Assembly: GCA_033851915.1 (NCBI GenBank)
Contig: JAWSVM010000001.1
Location: forward strand, 496,001-560,000
Origin: UBA1672 sp033851915
GTDB lineage: Bacteria > Pseudomonadota > Alphaproteobacteria > Micavibrionales > Micavibrionaceae
DNA: 64,000 bases
Direction of reading: 5' to 3'
Positions 1 through 8,330 of the stretch are shown here, one piece after another. Both the position numbers and the translations under genes were made by a program. Under the pieces are notes generated by a model. That model worked only from the letters and a program-made list of their open reading frames with translations, had not been told where the DNA came from and ran no database searches. How positions within the stretch are numbered: position 1 is the first letter of the stretch; every line of letters begins with the position of its first letter.

Positions 1-698
1 GTCGCTTGCATGCGGCGTTCACCGGATCAAAAGAAGTGAGCCTTTTCAAAGAAAACAGCATTGCTTTACAGGTGATGAAGGGCGATGCCTTGATTGGCGC
101 GCTGGATGTTGCATCACCAACGGAGGTTCGTAACCTGATGCCCCGCTTGATGAGCTGGACGGAGAAGGCTTTAGAGGAAAAAGAGTTCCATCCGCTGTTC
201 GTTATTGCGATTTTTACGGCGATTTATTTGCAATTCTGCCCTTTTGATAAAGGAAACCAGAAGTTGGCGCGCTTACTGGTGATTCTGTTGATGTTTAAGG
301 CGGGCTATGGTTATGCGCCGTATAGCATGTTGGATGATTTGTTGCAGGAACGTGCCGAAGATTACTATAAGGCCTTGTCTCACACGCAAAAGACCTTGGC
401 GACAGGGAAAATTGACTGGGATGTCTGGTTAGAGTTCTTCTTTGAGCTGCTGAAGGCGCAAAAAGATAAATTACAGGTTCGTATTGAAAATGGCAGCGCG
501 GAAATCGCGAATATGCCGGGTTTATCGACGAAAATCCTGAAATTATTCGATAAACATGATCGTTTGAGCATGAAAGAGATTGAACGCTATACCCGTGGGA
601 AGCGTTCAACCTTGAAACTGCGCTTGGGCGAATTGGTTGAGGGTGGTTACCTGATACGTCACGGTAAGGCGCGTGCAACGTGGTACTCACGCGTTTAA
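1..698 (+). CDS. Fic-like family protein with degenerate Fic motif, 5' end outside window
   Basis: The reading frame is open to the left edge, so the gene probably starts before the window. A TTG at 6 is only the first possible in-window start. The visible 230 residues carry the helical core of a Fic protein followed by a C-terminal winged-helix-like region. The Fic signature (HPFxxGNGRxxR in active AMP-transferases) appears as CPFDKGNQKLAR. The catalytic His is Cys, and the Gly-Arg of GNGR is Gln-Lys. The following AGYGYAPYSMLD segment is typical of the family. Active Fic proteins transfer AMP to target proteins; this one is probably catalytically altered or inactive, and the C-terminal helix-turn-helix-like part suggests a regulatory use. 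It is convergent with the secretion genes to its right. Confidence 0.7.
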   Translation, partial: RLHAAFTGSKEVSLFKENSIALQVMKGDALIGALDVASPTEVRNLMPRLMSWTEKALEEKEFHPLFVIAIFTAIYLQFCPFDKGNQKLARLLVILLMFKAGYGYAPYSMLDDLLQERAEDYYKALSHTQKTLATGKIDWDVWLEFFFELLKAQKDKLQVRIENGSAEIANMPGLSTKILKLFDKHDRLSMKEIERYTRGKRSTLKLRLGELVEGGYLIRHGKARATWYSRV

Positions 699-726
699 TT
701 GCCTTGTACTATGGTTTTTGTAAGGG

Positions 727-1458
727 TTAGCGCTCTATCAGGACGTAGTAAAATATATAATTCTCATGATAGGCATTTGAAACATCGGACTCTATGCAGG
801 CGAAGGGCTTTTTATTGCATGCACCTGCTGGTGCAACGCCGTCACAGCTGATGACGTGTGGGCCGCTATCGTTGAATGATCCGTCCCATTCACTATCAAA
901 TGCGTAGCCATTCTCTCGCGGGATGGTCTCTCTTACTATATTTGCAGATTTGTTTATTTTCTCGCAAACAGATTTGTTTATCGAGGGAAGATATAAGATG
1001 AGTTCGGCCTTTGACGTGCCTATATCATTTATGTGGGAGTGGGATGAGGCTCTCCATACGCTATTGTTAGCGACGCCTGTTTGCGGGGTGTTCCACGCTA
1101 TATTACCGCCTGTGGGAGAGAATATGTGGCACGATTCATCAATGGGAGAGGCGGAATTCACGTTTAATTCATCGGGGGTTTCCATGCTGATGTCATTTTC
1201 AGAGCAACCGTTTCTTCGCAGATAATCAATGGCGTGCTGTATTTTTTGTGCGCTATCAAGGATTTCGCTCGCTGCGAGTTCTGCTTTTCTGTCTGATAGG
1301 GCGTTTGTTTGTCCGCCGCGCATACTGCGGGCTACGGTGAATGATAATGTTCCGAATAAAACAACAGCAAGCAGAATGTAGAAAAAGGCACTTCCTGTTT
1401 CCGAAGAATGTGAGGTAGTGCCTTGCTTGTTTCTTTCTTTATGCCTTCTCATCATCAT
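727..1458 (-). CDS. Small membrane-anchored pilin-like protein
   Basis: 243 aa. A short charged N-terminus is followed by one strongly hydrophobic segment (about residues 22-44, GSAFFYILLAVVLFGTLSF) and a soluble domain with several Cys residues that would lie outside the cytoplasm. The layout (basic leader, Gly-Ser, hydrophobic helix, globular part) resembles a pilin or pseudopilin, but the Glu at mature position 5 typical of type IV pilins is missing. I do not recognise the family. The start overlaps the end of icmO by 20 bases, so the two are probably co-transcribed and translationally coupled. A role at the secretion machine is inferred from position only. Confidence 0.6.
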   Translation of the reverse strand: MMMRRHKERNKQGTTSHSSETGSAFFYILLAVVLFGTLSFTVARSMRGGQTNALSDRKAELAASEILDSAQKIQHAIDYLRRNGCSENDISMETPDELNVNSASPIDESCHIFSPTGGNIAWNTPQTGVANNSVWRASSHSHINDIGTSKAELILYLPSINKSVCEKINKSANIVRETIPRENGYAFDSEWDGSFNDSGPHVISCDGVAPAGACNKKPFACIESDVSNAYHENYIFYYVLIER

Positions 1459-4195
1459 TGCCTGATGTGTCAGGTTTGTCTTCTGCTTTTGGTTTTGCTG
1501 CGCCGAAAATTGAGGGCTTTGCGGAGGCTTTTTCTTCTGTTGGTGCCGCTGGTGGTGTTTCCGTGGCTGGTGCAGTAGCAGGCGGCGTTTCTACTGGTGC
1601 AGCAGGTGGTGTCACAGGTGCTGCCGGTTTGTCTTCCGCCGCTGCTTGAGTTGCTGGAGCACCGAAGATAGAAGGCTTCGCCGTGGCTTTTTCCTCAGTC
1701 GCTGGTGTTTCAGTTGGTGTTGCTGCAGCTGGTTGTGTCTCCACTGGTGCCGCAGGCGGTGTTACAGGTGCTGCCGGTGTTTCTTTTGCTGCTGGTGCCG
1801 CGCCGAAGATAGAAGGCTTCGCTGTGGCTTTGGCCTCAGTTGGCGGTGTTTCAGTAGGTGTTGCCGCCGCAGGAGGTGTCTCCACTGGTGCAGTTGGTGG
1901 TGTTACAGGCGCTGCGGGCGCTTCTGCTGTCGTCTTCGCACCGAAGATGGATGGCTTTGTTGTTGATGTTTCTGTTGTGGTTGCAGCTGGTGTTACAGGT
2001 GCTGCAGCTGGTTTTGCCGGAGCTTCTTCAGCAGCGGGTTTCGCACCAAATACAGACGGTGCAGCACCTTTTGCGGCTGCGGTTGTTGCAGCGGCTGCTG
2101 CGGGACGCGTTGCTGCCAATGGTGTTGCTGGTTGCGCTTGTTTAGGTGCGGCGGCCATTGGTGTTGCCAGAGGCGTTGCTCCTCCGCCTGATTTAGCGGC
2201 TTCGTTTGGTGGTGGGATTTCGTTTGAAACAGCGTGAATTAGGATTAGTGCTGCAATCCCTGCATCAACCGGATTAACGGATGGTTTGCTGTTATTAACG
2301 AACCCATCATGAAGGGCGGCAATTTCAGCGGATGTTTCAACGGCAACGTCTGAACGTAATGCTGTCCATGTTTTATTGACCATCAAGTCACGTAGCTTGG
2401 TGATTGCGCCAGCATGTTTCAAGATTGTTGGGTCTGAAGGCGGTAACGTCATGAAACGTGTCACGCGCATGGCCTTTGCAAAGCCTGGATTAGAATAGAA
2501 GATAGCACAATCAACAACGGTTTCACCGTAAGTGATGATGGCTTGTCCCTCTTTAAAGCCGCGCAATTTATCGTAATTTGCGCGTGGACGAAGCTGAACG
2601 CCAGCTTGTTTTGTATCATGGTAGGATCCAAAATCACCGCCACCGGACATCTGGAAGCCTGAAACCTCTGTCACCATGGCGCTACCAACTGTTTTTTCGA
2701 AGAAGTCTTTGGTTTCTGTTGGATCTTCCAATTTACCAAATATCTTAATGTTACAGTTCGCAGTGATGGAAAGGGCTTCTTCACGAACACGTTTTTTCAT
2801 TGCGGGTAAATCTTGTCCGGCAAAGACAAGCGAGAACCCAAGGGAACGCGCCTGAGCGGCCATAACAGCCATACCTTCGGCAACGTAATACCCGACCTCG
2901 TCAAAGACGGTCATGAAAGGTGTGTTTGAATGGGTTGGTTTATTTTCGATAACAGTTTCAGATGTTCCCTCAACCGTTGATCCAAGGGCTGACCCCATCA
3001 TCCCTTTAATAGAAGCAGCAACGATTTTACCAAGGTTTGCAACCTCATCGCCTGATTTTTCAAGAGCAGGTACAAGCACAACCAATATGCGGCGGTTTAG
3101 CACGACATCAATCATATCAATATCGGCGGCTTGTGTATCAAAGATGTAGCCGTAATCATCACCAAGAGATTGGAGAGAGCGCGTGAACTGCATCGCCAAG
3201 TAACCATGCTGTTGGCTTGCTGTTTCAGTGTTATATTGCGGTGTATCGGGGCCAGGTGGTTTTACTTTACCTTCATCATCATACGCTTCGCCCATAAAGC
3301 CAGGTAGTGTGTCTAGATATCCTACCAAACCGACAAGAATTTCTTTAGGCACAAATTCATCGCGTGATAATTTGATGACATTGTTCAGTGAAAGATAATC
3401 ACGAATTGTCCGTACAGACATTGGAATTTCCTGATTATCACGTTTCCATGTTAAGGCAGGCATCATCGCACCAACCAGAGAGACCGCACGTTCTTTCCAC
3501 ATTGCGTTGTCACCGCCACTTTCAGGCATCAAGCTGACGAGCATGTTTGTTAGATATGATGCAGAACCGGAAGAAAACGGGTTCATTGTATTGGAGGGTG
3601 CCTGAACATCGGCGTTACCGGTCATATAGTTCAAGACAAGCAAATCATCATCGCGTCCGAAACGTCGTACCAGTGAGGATAGGGATGACCATAGATCCGT
3701 ATCGGCTTTACCATCGACAAAAACAAAACCTGATCCCCAAGTCATAGCATTGGTTACAAGTGATTTTAGCCCTTCTGTCTTACCGGAACCTGTTGTGCCG
3801 AGATAAAGAAAATGGGTTCTGATATCGTTATTTGTAAACCAGACTTCTTCGTTGCTTTTTTCAGCATTTCCGAGGTAGAGAATACCTTCTGATTTTCCTT
3901 TTTTACCGTCCCGACCGTTATTAAGATCCATATGTTTGGAGCCAAGTGGCAGTTTAAAGACGATGCTTTTGTCACGGGACGTAAGCCACAGGAAATAGAG
4001 GAACAAGAATAAGACGATCAAATCAGCAAAGACAAGCGCCCAGTCATTGATGTAAATAAACACTGCGGCAATGATAAAAATTGCCGTGGAATATGATGTT
4101 GTTTCGAGGCCATGGGCGATGCGCGTGCTTAATGGTCGCACATCCCGAAGGATTGCCTCATGCTGGTGTTCGTATTTTTTTTGATCTAAAGCCAT
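1439..4195 (-). CDS. icmO: IcmO/DotL-type type IVB coupling ATPase with repetitive C-terminal tail
   Basis: 918 aa. Two membrane segments (about residues 36-52 and 54-72) precede a VirD4-like ATPase domain with Walker A GTTGSGKT (about 133-140) and Walker B VFDEVGYY (about 430). This is the architecture of IcmO/DotL, the coupling protein that recruits effectors to Dot/Icm machines; TrbC of IncI plasmids is a relative. The Legionella protein is about 780 aa. Here the extra length is a Pro/Ala/Thr-rich tail from about residue 690 with five spaced copies of PS(I/V)FGA. In Legionella the DotL C-terminus docks the IcmS/IcmW adaptors, so this tail is a candidate adaptor or substrate surface. It lies downstream of icmP on the same strand. 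Confidence 0.88.
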   Translation of the reverse strand: MALDQKKYEHQHEAILRDVRPLSTRIAHGLETTSYSTAIFIIAAVFIYINDWALVFADLIVLFLFLYFLWLTSRDKSIVFKLPLGSKHMDLNNGRDGKKGKSEGILYLGNAEKSNEEVWFTNNDIRTHFLYLGTTGSGKTEGLKSLVTNAMTWGSGFVFVDGKADTDLWSSLSSLVRRFGRDDDLLVLNYMTGNADVQAPSNTMNPFSSGSASYLTNMLVSLMPESGGDNAMWKERAVSLVGAMMPALTWKRDNQEIPMSVRTIRDYLSLNNVIKLSRDEFVPKEILVGLVGYLDTLPGFMGEAYDDEGKVKPPGPDTPQYNTETASQQHGYLAMQFTRSLQSLGDDYGYIFDTQAADIDMIDVVLNRRILVVLVPALEKSGDEVANLGKIVAASIKGMMGSALGSTVEGTSETVIENKPTHSNTPFMTVFDEVGYYVAEGMAVMAAQARSLGFSLVFAGQDLPAMKKRVREEALSITANCNIKIFGKLEDPTETKDFFEKTVGSAMVTEVSGFQMSGGGDFGSYHDTKQAGVQLRPRANYDKLRGFKEGQAIITYGETVVDCAIFYSNPGFAKAMRVTRFMTLPPSDPTILKHAGAITKLRDLMVNKTWTALRSDVAVETSAEIAALHDGFVNNSKPSVNPVDAGIAALILIHAVSNEIPPPNEAAKSGGGATPLATPMAAAPKQAQPATPLAATRPAAAAATTAAAKGAAPSVFGAKPAAEEAPAKPAAAPVTPAATTTETSTTKPSIFGAKTTAEAPAAPVTPPTAPVETPPAAATPTETPPTEAKATAKPSIFGAAPAAKETPAAPVTPPAAPVETQPAAATPTETPATEEKATAKPSIFGAPATQAAAEDKPAAPVTPPAAPVETPPATAPATETPPAAPTEEKASAKPSIFGAAKPKAEDKPDTSGNDDEKA
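1480..2065 (-). repeat. Coding repeats in the IcmO tail (PSIFGA units)
   Basis: Five copies of PS(I/V)FGA, each followed by a run rich in P, A, T, E and K with the recurring phrase PAAPVTPP. At the DNA level the motif appears on the + strand as accgaagatagaaggctt-like blocks near 1500, 1660, 1800, 1940 and 2045, so units are about 35-53 codons and of unequal length. The repetition creates long open frames on the + strand that are not genes. Confidence 0.85.
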
Positions 4196-4218
4196 TTAAA
4201 CTTGGTCTACTCCAGTTA

Positions 4219-4776
4219 TTATCTATTACTTAGGAAATCATCAGCGGAAACAGGTACGCCGGATGATTCACGAGCATTTGTGCCCGATAGGGAATTGGTA
4301 AAGGTGGACGCGGTTGTGGTGCGCGCCGACGGGTCAAGTTTTCTGGATGCTGAAACGCTCCAGATTAGGCATAAAACGACAATTAAGGCGAGAGCGAGTG
4401 CTGCGCTGGTCTTATCGTTTCCTCCTGCATTTTTCTGAGCTGGAGCCTGTCCATTATTATTTGCGGCGCTGGGTTTAATTTGTCCATGTGCATTTTGTAT
4501 AACGGAAGAGGTTTCCATGAGGATATCTACGGCCTCTTGTTTGCTTTCAAATGATGCAATTTCATTGGTTGTATCGTCAGAATTCTTCAGGATAAGTGTG
4601 AAGTTTTTTGCTTTCTTATCTTCTTTAATTGTAAAGACGCATGACTGTGCTTTCTCAAGATCCATTTGCCATACGACGGGCATTTGCGCATCAGGCAGAG
4701 ACAAGATTAACTTTCCATCGACAATGGTTATGTTCGAGGAAGTTTGTTTTGTTGTAGCGGCAGATTTTTTGGTCAT
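4219..4776 (-). CDS. Single-TM protein between icmP and icmO, unknown family
   Basis: 185 aa. Residues 1-95 form a soluble domain with alternating hydrophobic strands (TIVDGKLILSLPD, CVFTIKEDKKAKNFTLILK). A polar Asn/Gln/Pro-rich linker follows, then one membrane helix (about 124-142, ALALALIVVLCLIWSVSA) and a short Ser/Thr-rich tail. There is no signal peptide, so the soluble domain probably faces the cytoplasm. It lies between icmP (32 bases upstream) and icmO (23 bases downstream) on the same strand, so it is probably part of the coupling-protein operon. In Legionella other small subunits (DotN, IcmS, IcmW, DotY, DotZ) join DotL/DotM, but I see no clear match to them. Confidence 0.6.
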   Translation of the reverse strand: MTKKSAATTKQTSSNITIVDGKLILSLPDAQMPVVWQMDLEKAQSCVFTIKEDKKAKNFTLILKNSDDTTNEIASFESKQEAVDILMETSSVIQNAHGQIKPSAANNNGQAPAQKNAGGNDKTSAALALALIVVLCLIWSVSASRKLDPSARTTTASTFTNSLSGTNARESSGVPVSADDFLSNR

Positions 4777-4808
4777 GGTTTTTTCTCATTATCCTTAAAT
4801 GATGTATT

Positions 4809-6020
4809 TTATACGGCTTTCTTAATGCCACGTTTTTTCGACTGACTATAATCTAATTGTGGAATAGGGCGTGCTTTTCCTGATTTCATATAGTCTTGAA
4901 TTGTTTGCACCGCATGTCCTACTTTGGCGACAGGAATAGGGCGTTGTGTCATTTTTTCTGCTTTGAAATGGGACATCGCGCCAAGGGCTTCCATATGGAA
5001 AGATTGTCGCCCTAGGTTATTCATCGGATACCATAATTGTCTGTTGTATGCGCGTAACCATACAAATTGTGCAGGGGCGAGAACGCCACCTTCTTCGCGG
5101 GCATACTGCATCGCGCGGAGCATGGCTGTGGTTTCAAAGGCGTGGCGATTTGCCTGTGCAAGCGTGGCGCCTGAAAGATCTTTGTCTTTCAGAATTTTTG
5201 TGGCTTCCTTCAATAGTTTTTTATCTTTACCCAGATCGAGACCGTTCTTCATAGACCAGCATTGCGCCAAGCGACCAAGCATGTCATCAGATTTTTCTCT
5301 TTTTCTTGATGCTTTCAAACAAAAAGTGGCTAAAAGGATTAATTTATACCCATCCAGCCCTTTAATGCCGCGCCATGGTGCGCCCAGCTGTTCTCTAAAA
5401 GCGCGACTGGCGCTGCCTTCTTCTATTTCTCCATCAGGTGTTTGGATTGAGTTATAGGCAAGCCATTCCTCTGGCCCTAAAGCCTCTGCAAATAAGGGGA
5501 GCTCTACCGGAACCGGTGCGCCGGGTGGGCGCGGGGGTTGTGTTGATGGATTAAATTTCACAAAAGGAGAAATTATAGGGAACATATGGGATTGCACCTC
5601 AATTAAATCATCGATGCTCATTCTGTTTCTATGTTGTGTATTTGGTCCAAGGAACATGCACCATAGTCCTCCTGAGCCAACGAGCACCAAGAGAGGTACT
5701 TTCCACGGTTGCATAGCAAGTGCACTGAAAAGAGCCAAATGTTGGAATTTTAATTTTTCTTTGGGGTAATCGGGGACGGCATCAAGGCTGGCGTGAAAGC
5801 CATATTCTTTGCCTTCGAATATGATTTGGTAGTCGCTGCCAAGGAACCATGACGCAAGCCACGCTTCGCCATAGCGTATCCAACGCACCATTTCGCGTAT
5901 TTCTACAGCGTAGAAGAACCAAAACACCCATAGCAAAAACCCAAGGATACCCAGCATTAATGCCCAGCCAATCCCGTTTTCGTAAAGTGTATCACCTGAT
6001 TGTTGTTGTCCGTTACTCAC
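4809..6020 (-). CDS. icmP: IcmP/DotM-type type IVB secretion protein
   Basis: 403 aa, close to the usual DotM length. Two N-terminal hydrophobic stretches (about 16-36 and 98-125) precede a mostly helical cytoplasmic domain with LGRLAQCWSMKNGL and a conserved-looking FVWLRAYNRQLWYPMNNLGRQ segment. IcmP/DotM is the inner-membrane partner of IcmO/DotL in the coupling complex, and its soluble domain recognises some effectors; TrbA of IncI plasmids is a homologue. The gene order icmP - small TM gene - icmO on one strand supports the call. The other core Dot/Icm genes are not in the window. Confidence 0.85.
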   Translation of the reverse strand: MSNGQQQSGDTLYENGIGWALMLGILGFLLWVFWFFYAVEIREMVRWIRYGEAWLASWFLGSDYQIIFEGKEYGFHASLDAVPDYPKEKLKFQHLALFSALAMQPWKVPLLVLVGSGGLWCMFLGPNTQHRNRMSIDDLIEVQSHMFPIISPFVKFNPSTQPPRPPGAPVPVELPLFAEALGPEEWLAYNSIQTPDGEIEEGSASRAFREQLGAPWRGIKGLDGYKLILLATFCLKASRKREKSDDMLGRLAQCWSMKNGLDLGKDKKLLKEATKILKDKDLSGATLAQANRHAFETTAMLRAMQYAREEGGVLAPAQFVWLRAYNRQLWYPMNNLGRQSFHMEALGAMSHFKAEKMTQRPIPVAKVGHAVQTIQDYMKSGKARPIPQLDYSQSKKRGIKKAV

Positions 6021-6301
6021 AATTCAAAACCCAAATAATTATCAAAGCCCAAAGGCCTCTTTTTAAACACAAAGCGTAATTTAACAGAAAACATCATAAA
6101 AAACCAACAGTTAAGATCATATAAATGACGAATTATTTTTTTAAGGGTGTTGGACGGATGAATAATAGATGAAATTAATTCATTTTATGCTAGACAATAA
6201 AACGACACTCCTATAAACAATGGTTCGTAAATTTTCAGCATCCTTGGTTTAAGGGCGTGATCTGGAGTTGTTATTCTAAGGTCAGTAAATAGAGTTTATA
6301 T
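6021..6301. other. Intergenic region between icmP and tRNA-Thr
   Basis: About 280 AT-rich bases without a credible open reading frame. It must hold the promoter for the leftward icmP operon and that for the rightward tRNA pair. I could not pick a convincing -35/-10 pair for either. Confidence 0.4.
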
Positions 6302-6377
<76 letters not shown>

Positions 6378-6402
6378 TTTTTCTTTAAAATGGTTTAAAT
6401 GT

Positions 6403-6476
6403 TGGGGTATAGCCAAGCGGTAAGGCAATCGGTTTTGATCCGATCATCCCAGGTTCGATCCCTGGTACCCCAGCCA
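6403..6476 (+). tRNA. tRNA-Gln (TTG anticodon)
   Basis: 74 nt including an encoded CCA. The acceptor stem TGGGGTA pairs with TACCCCA, the anticodon loop TTTTGAT puts TTG at 6435-6437, and the T arm is CCAGGTTCGATCCCTGG. Its 3' end (CAGCCA) is the first part of the direct repeat found again at 23848, which marks this gene as the probable integration target of the island to its right. Confidence 0.97.
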
Positions 6477-6540
6477 TTTTATTTCCCTTCCGACACATTC
6501 AGAGAATCTTAGCCCTGAAGCCCCGCCGTGTGCGGCCCTT
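6471..6540. repeat. Repeat copy A (candidate attL) at the tRNA-Gln 3' end
   Basis: Starts with the last bases of tRNA-Gln. It matches 23848-23870 exactly for 23 bases, continues as CAGAGAAT and CTTA-like segments with two or three substitutions, and after an indel the two copies share CGCCGTGTGC. Shorter versions (CAGCCATTTTATTT and CAGCCATTTTT) occur near 60.04 and 63.86 kb. Confidence 0.7.
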
Positions 6541-6557
6541 GCCGTGAACCGTTTTTT

Positions 6558-6756
6558 CGACACGCGCAGAGAACTTCAATTTCATCCCATATATAGCCCA
6601 TTTTCTCTACGACCTATTTTGACGCGTGTCGGATGGATAGTTTCCCTGTTAAACATGGAAATAACAGGGAAGTTTTTTGTTTTATAATACAATTTTTTGG
6701 AAAAAACGAGAGAAACACTGGGCTGTGCTATGATTAGTGTTCAAAATAACAGGGAA
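6558..6756. repeat. Inverted and direct repeats between tRNA-Gln and the recombinase gene
   Basis: CGACACGCG at 6558-6566 faces CGCGTGTCG at 6623-6631. TTCCCTGTT at 6642-6650 faces AACAGGGAA at 6663-6671, which recurs directly at 6748-6756. These paired 9-mers lie next to the recombinase stop codon, between it and the repeat at the tRNA. They could be recombinase binding arms or part of a transcription-end structure. No gene is visible in 6477-6766. Confidence 0.5.
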
Positions 6757-6766
6757 TGTGCAGGGA

Positions 6767-8296
6767 TTATATAGACTGAAGAATTTCAAAACTGGTGAAT
6801 ATTGCTGTCCCGACATAGGCTTGGGAACAATCTTCACGGAGCGCGATGTCTTTAAGTGTCATGCCCTCAAAATGTTCATCCCGCCAGATCACACCTTGCA
6901 CTAATTTCTTTAAGCCCGTAGATGGTAAATCAAATACATCTGTTTGATCTTTGGGCTCAATTACAATGGCGCCTCGTTTGGCGCGGCCCGTTGTATAGGG
7001 TGCTCTAATTTCGAATTCTTCTTCACATCCAGTAACGCTTACGTTTAAGTGTTTCTCAACGAGTTTCTTGAAGCTCTTTGGTTTTACTTCAAGAATAAGT
7101 TCATCAATATTGATTGTGATTTTGGTAATGCATTTCTGGACTAGATCATAAGCGGGTATGTCTTTTTGGCATTTCAGAATATGCTCTAAAATCGGCCCCT
7201 CAGTTCTATCGCATAGTTTTTCAATGTTATTTCGAATTGTTGTTTCTATAAGTGTTTCAATTTCGTGTGCTGGTAATCGTGCCATTGCTCCATTGGGGTG
7301 ATTGCGACTTTGTAGCAAATTTTGTGATACGTAATAATGGTATTGTTTGTCATGACGTTTGGTGAATGTCGGGCTGTAGATAATACCATCGGTGTCGTGC
7401 AATAGACCTTGGAGCATATGGCGTTGCTTTGTTTGCTCTGTTCTGGCGACCGTTTGATCTTTGAGTTTTGTTTGAACTTGCTCCCAAATATCGAGCGGAA
7501 TAATGCCTTCATGCAGGCCCTCATAGATTTTGCCTTTATGCGAAATCTTGCCGATATAAGCTGGATTTTTTAAAATTGCATAAAGCGCCCCGCGTGAGAA
7601 TTTTACGCCGCCCATGGTGTTGCCCTTCAAAGAAATGCGCATGGGGCTTTTTATATCATCATGCTCCAGCTCTTCTTTTAATGCCCTGACGCTGCCAAGG
7701 GCGAGATAGCGGCCAAAGATACGTAGCGCCGTTTTTACTTCTTTCTGATTGGTAACCAACCGGCGGTTATCAATCCTGTACCCAACTGGTGGGCTGCCGC
7801 CTTGCCACATGCCTTTGGCTTTAGAGGCGGCGATCTTGTCACGGATGCGTTCGCCGGCGACTTCCCGTTCAAACTGTGCGAAAGACAAAAGAACGTTGAG
7901 CGTTAGCCGCCCCATGGATGTTGTGGTGTTAAAGCTCTGCGTGACGCTGACAAAGGTGACGCCATATTCATCAAACACTTCGACGAGCTTGGAGAAGTCG
8001 GTTAGGGAGCGCGTTAGCCGATCAATCTTATAAACGACAACGGTGCTGATCTTTCCCGCGCGGATATCATCCATAAGCCTGTTAAGTGCTGGGCGCTCCA
8101 AAGATCCGCCCGAAAATCCACCATCATCATATTGCTCGGGCGATGCGACCCAGCCCTCTGATCTCTGGCTAGTGATATACGCCTCGCAAGATTCACGTTG
8201 TGCGTCGAGTGTGTTGAACTCCATGTCCAAACGTTCATCCGTAGATTTTCGTGTGTAGATTCCGCAGGTTTTTGTTATGCTATTCATAACAACCAT
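6767..8296 (-). CDS. Large serine site-specific recombinase
   Basis: 509 aa from the ATG at 8296, which has AGGAAG five bases upstream; an in-frame ATG at 8353 gives a longer but less plausible N-terminus. The resolvase/invertase domain is intact: catalytic serine in YTRKSTDE near the N-terminus, DDGGFSGGSLERPALNRL, KIDRLTRS and FAQFEREV with GERIRDK. It is followed by the recombinase domain (GSPPVGYRI, GALYAILKNPAYIGKISHKGKIYEGLHEGII) and a zinc-ribbon-like or coiled-coil region with YHYYVSQNLLQSR. Such enzymes integrate and excise islands and phages through short att sites. It sits next to tRNA-Gln with DUF2924 nearby, the usual partner gene in alphaproteobacteria. A fragment related to residues around YYVSQNLLQSR recurs near 60.1 kb. 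Confidence 0.92.
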   Translation of the reverse strand: MVVMNSITKTCGIYTRKSTDERLDMEFNTLDAQRESCEAYITSQRSEGWVASPEQYDDGGFSGGSLERPALNRLMDDIRAGKISTVVVYKIDRLTRSLTDFSKLVEVFDEYGVTFVSVTQSFNTTTSMGRLTLNVLLSFAQFEREVAGERIRDKIAASKAKGMWQGGSPPVGYRIDNRRLVTNQKEVKTALRIFGRYLALGSVRALKEELEHDDIKSPMRISLKGNTMGGVKFSRGALYAILKNPAYIGKISHKGKIYEGLHEGIIPLDIWEQVQTKLKDQTVARTEQTKQRHMLQGLLHDTDGIIYSPTFTKRHDKQYHYYVSQNLLQSRNHPNGAMARLPAHEIETLIETTIRNNIEKLCDRTEGPILEHILKCQKDIPAYDLVQKCITKITINIDELILEVKPKSFKKLVEKHLNVSVTGCEEEFEIRAPYTTGRAKRGAIVIEPKDQTDVFDLPSTGLKKLVQGVIWRDEHFEGMTLKDIALREDCSQAYVGTAIFTSFEILQSI

Positions 8297-8324
8297 ACAT
8301 GCTTCCTTTGCGAGGGAAGTCGAG
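8292..8324 (-). repeat. Translation-start segment duplicated upstream of DUF2924
   Basis: On the minus strand this reads GACTTCCCTCGCAAAGGAAG followed by CATGTATGG. It contains the Shine-Dalgarno AGGAAG and the recombinase ATG. A diverged copy lies at 9882-9916 with the same spacing between AGGAAG and an ATG. Confidence 0.7.
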
Positions 8325-8330
8325 AGGGAA

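Noticed and set aside
295..690. 131-codon minus-strand frame inside the Fic-like gene
   Set aside because: Antisense to a clear coding frame; the product has no domain-like pattern.
1458..2237. Long + strand frames opposite the icmO tail
   Set aside because: They are a by-product of the Pro/Ala-rich repeats on the minus strand. They have low-complexity Val/Gly/Ala or Cys/Trp-rich products and no ribosome binding site.
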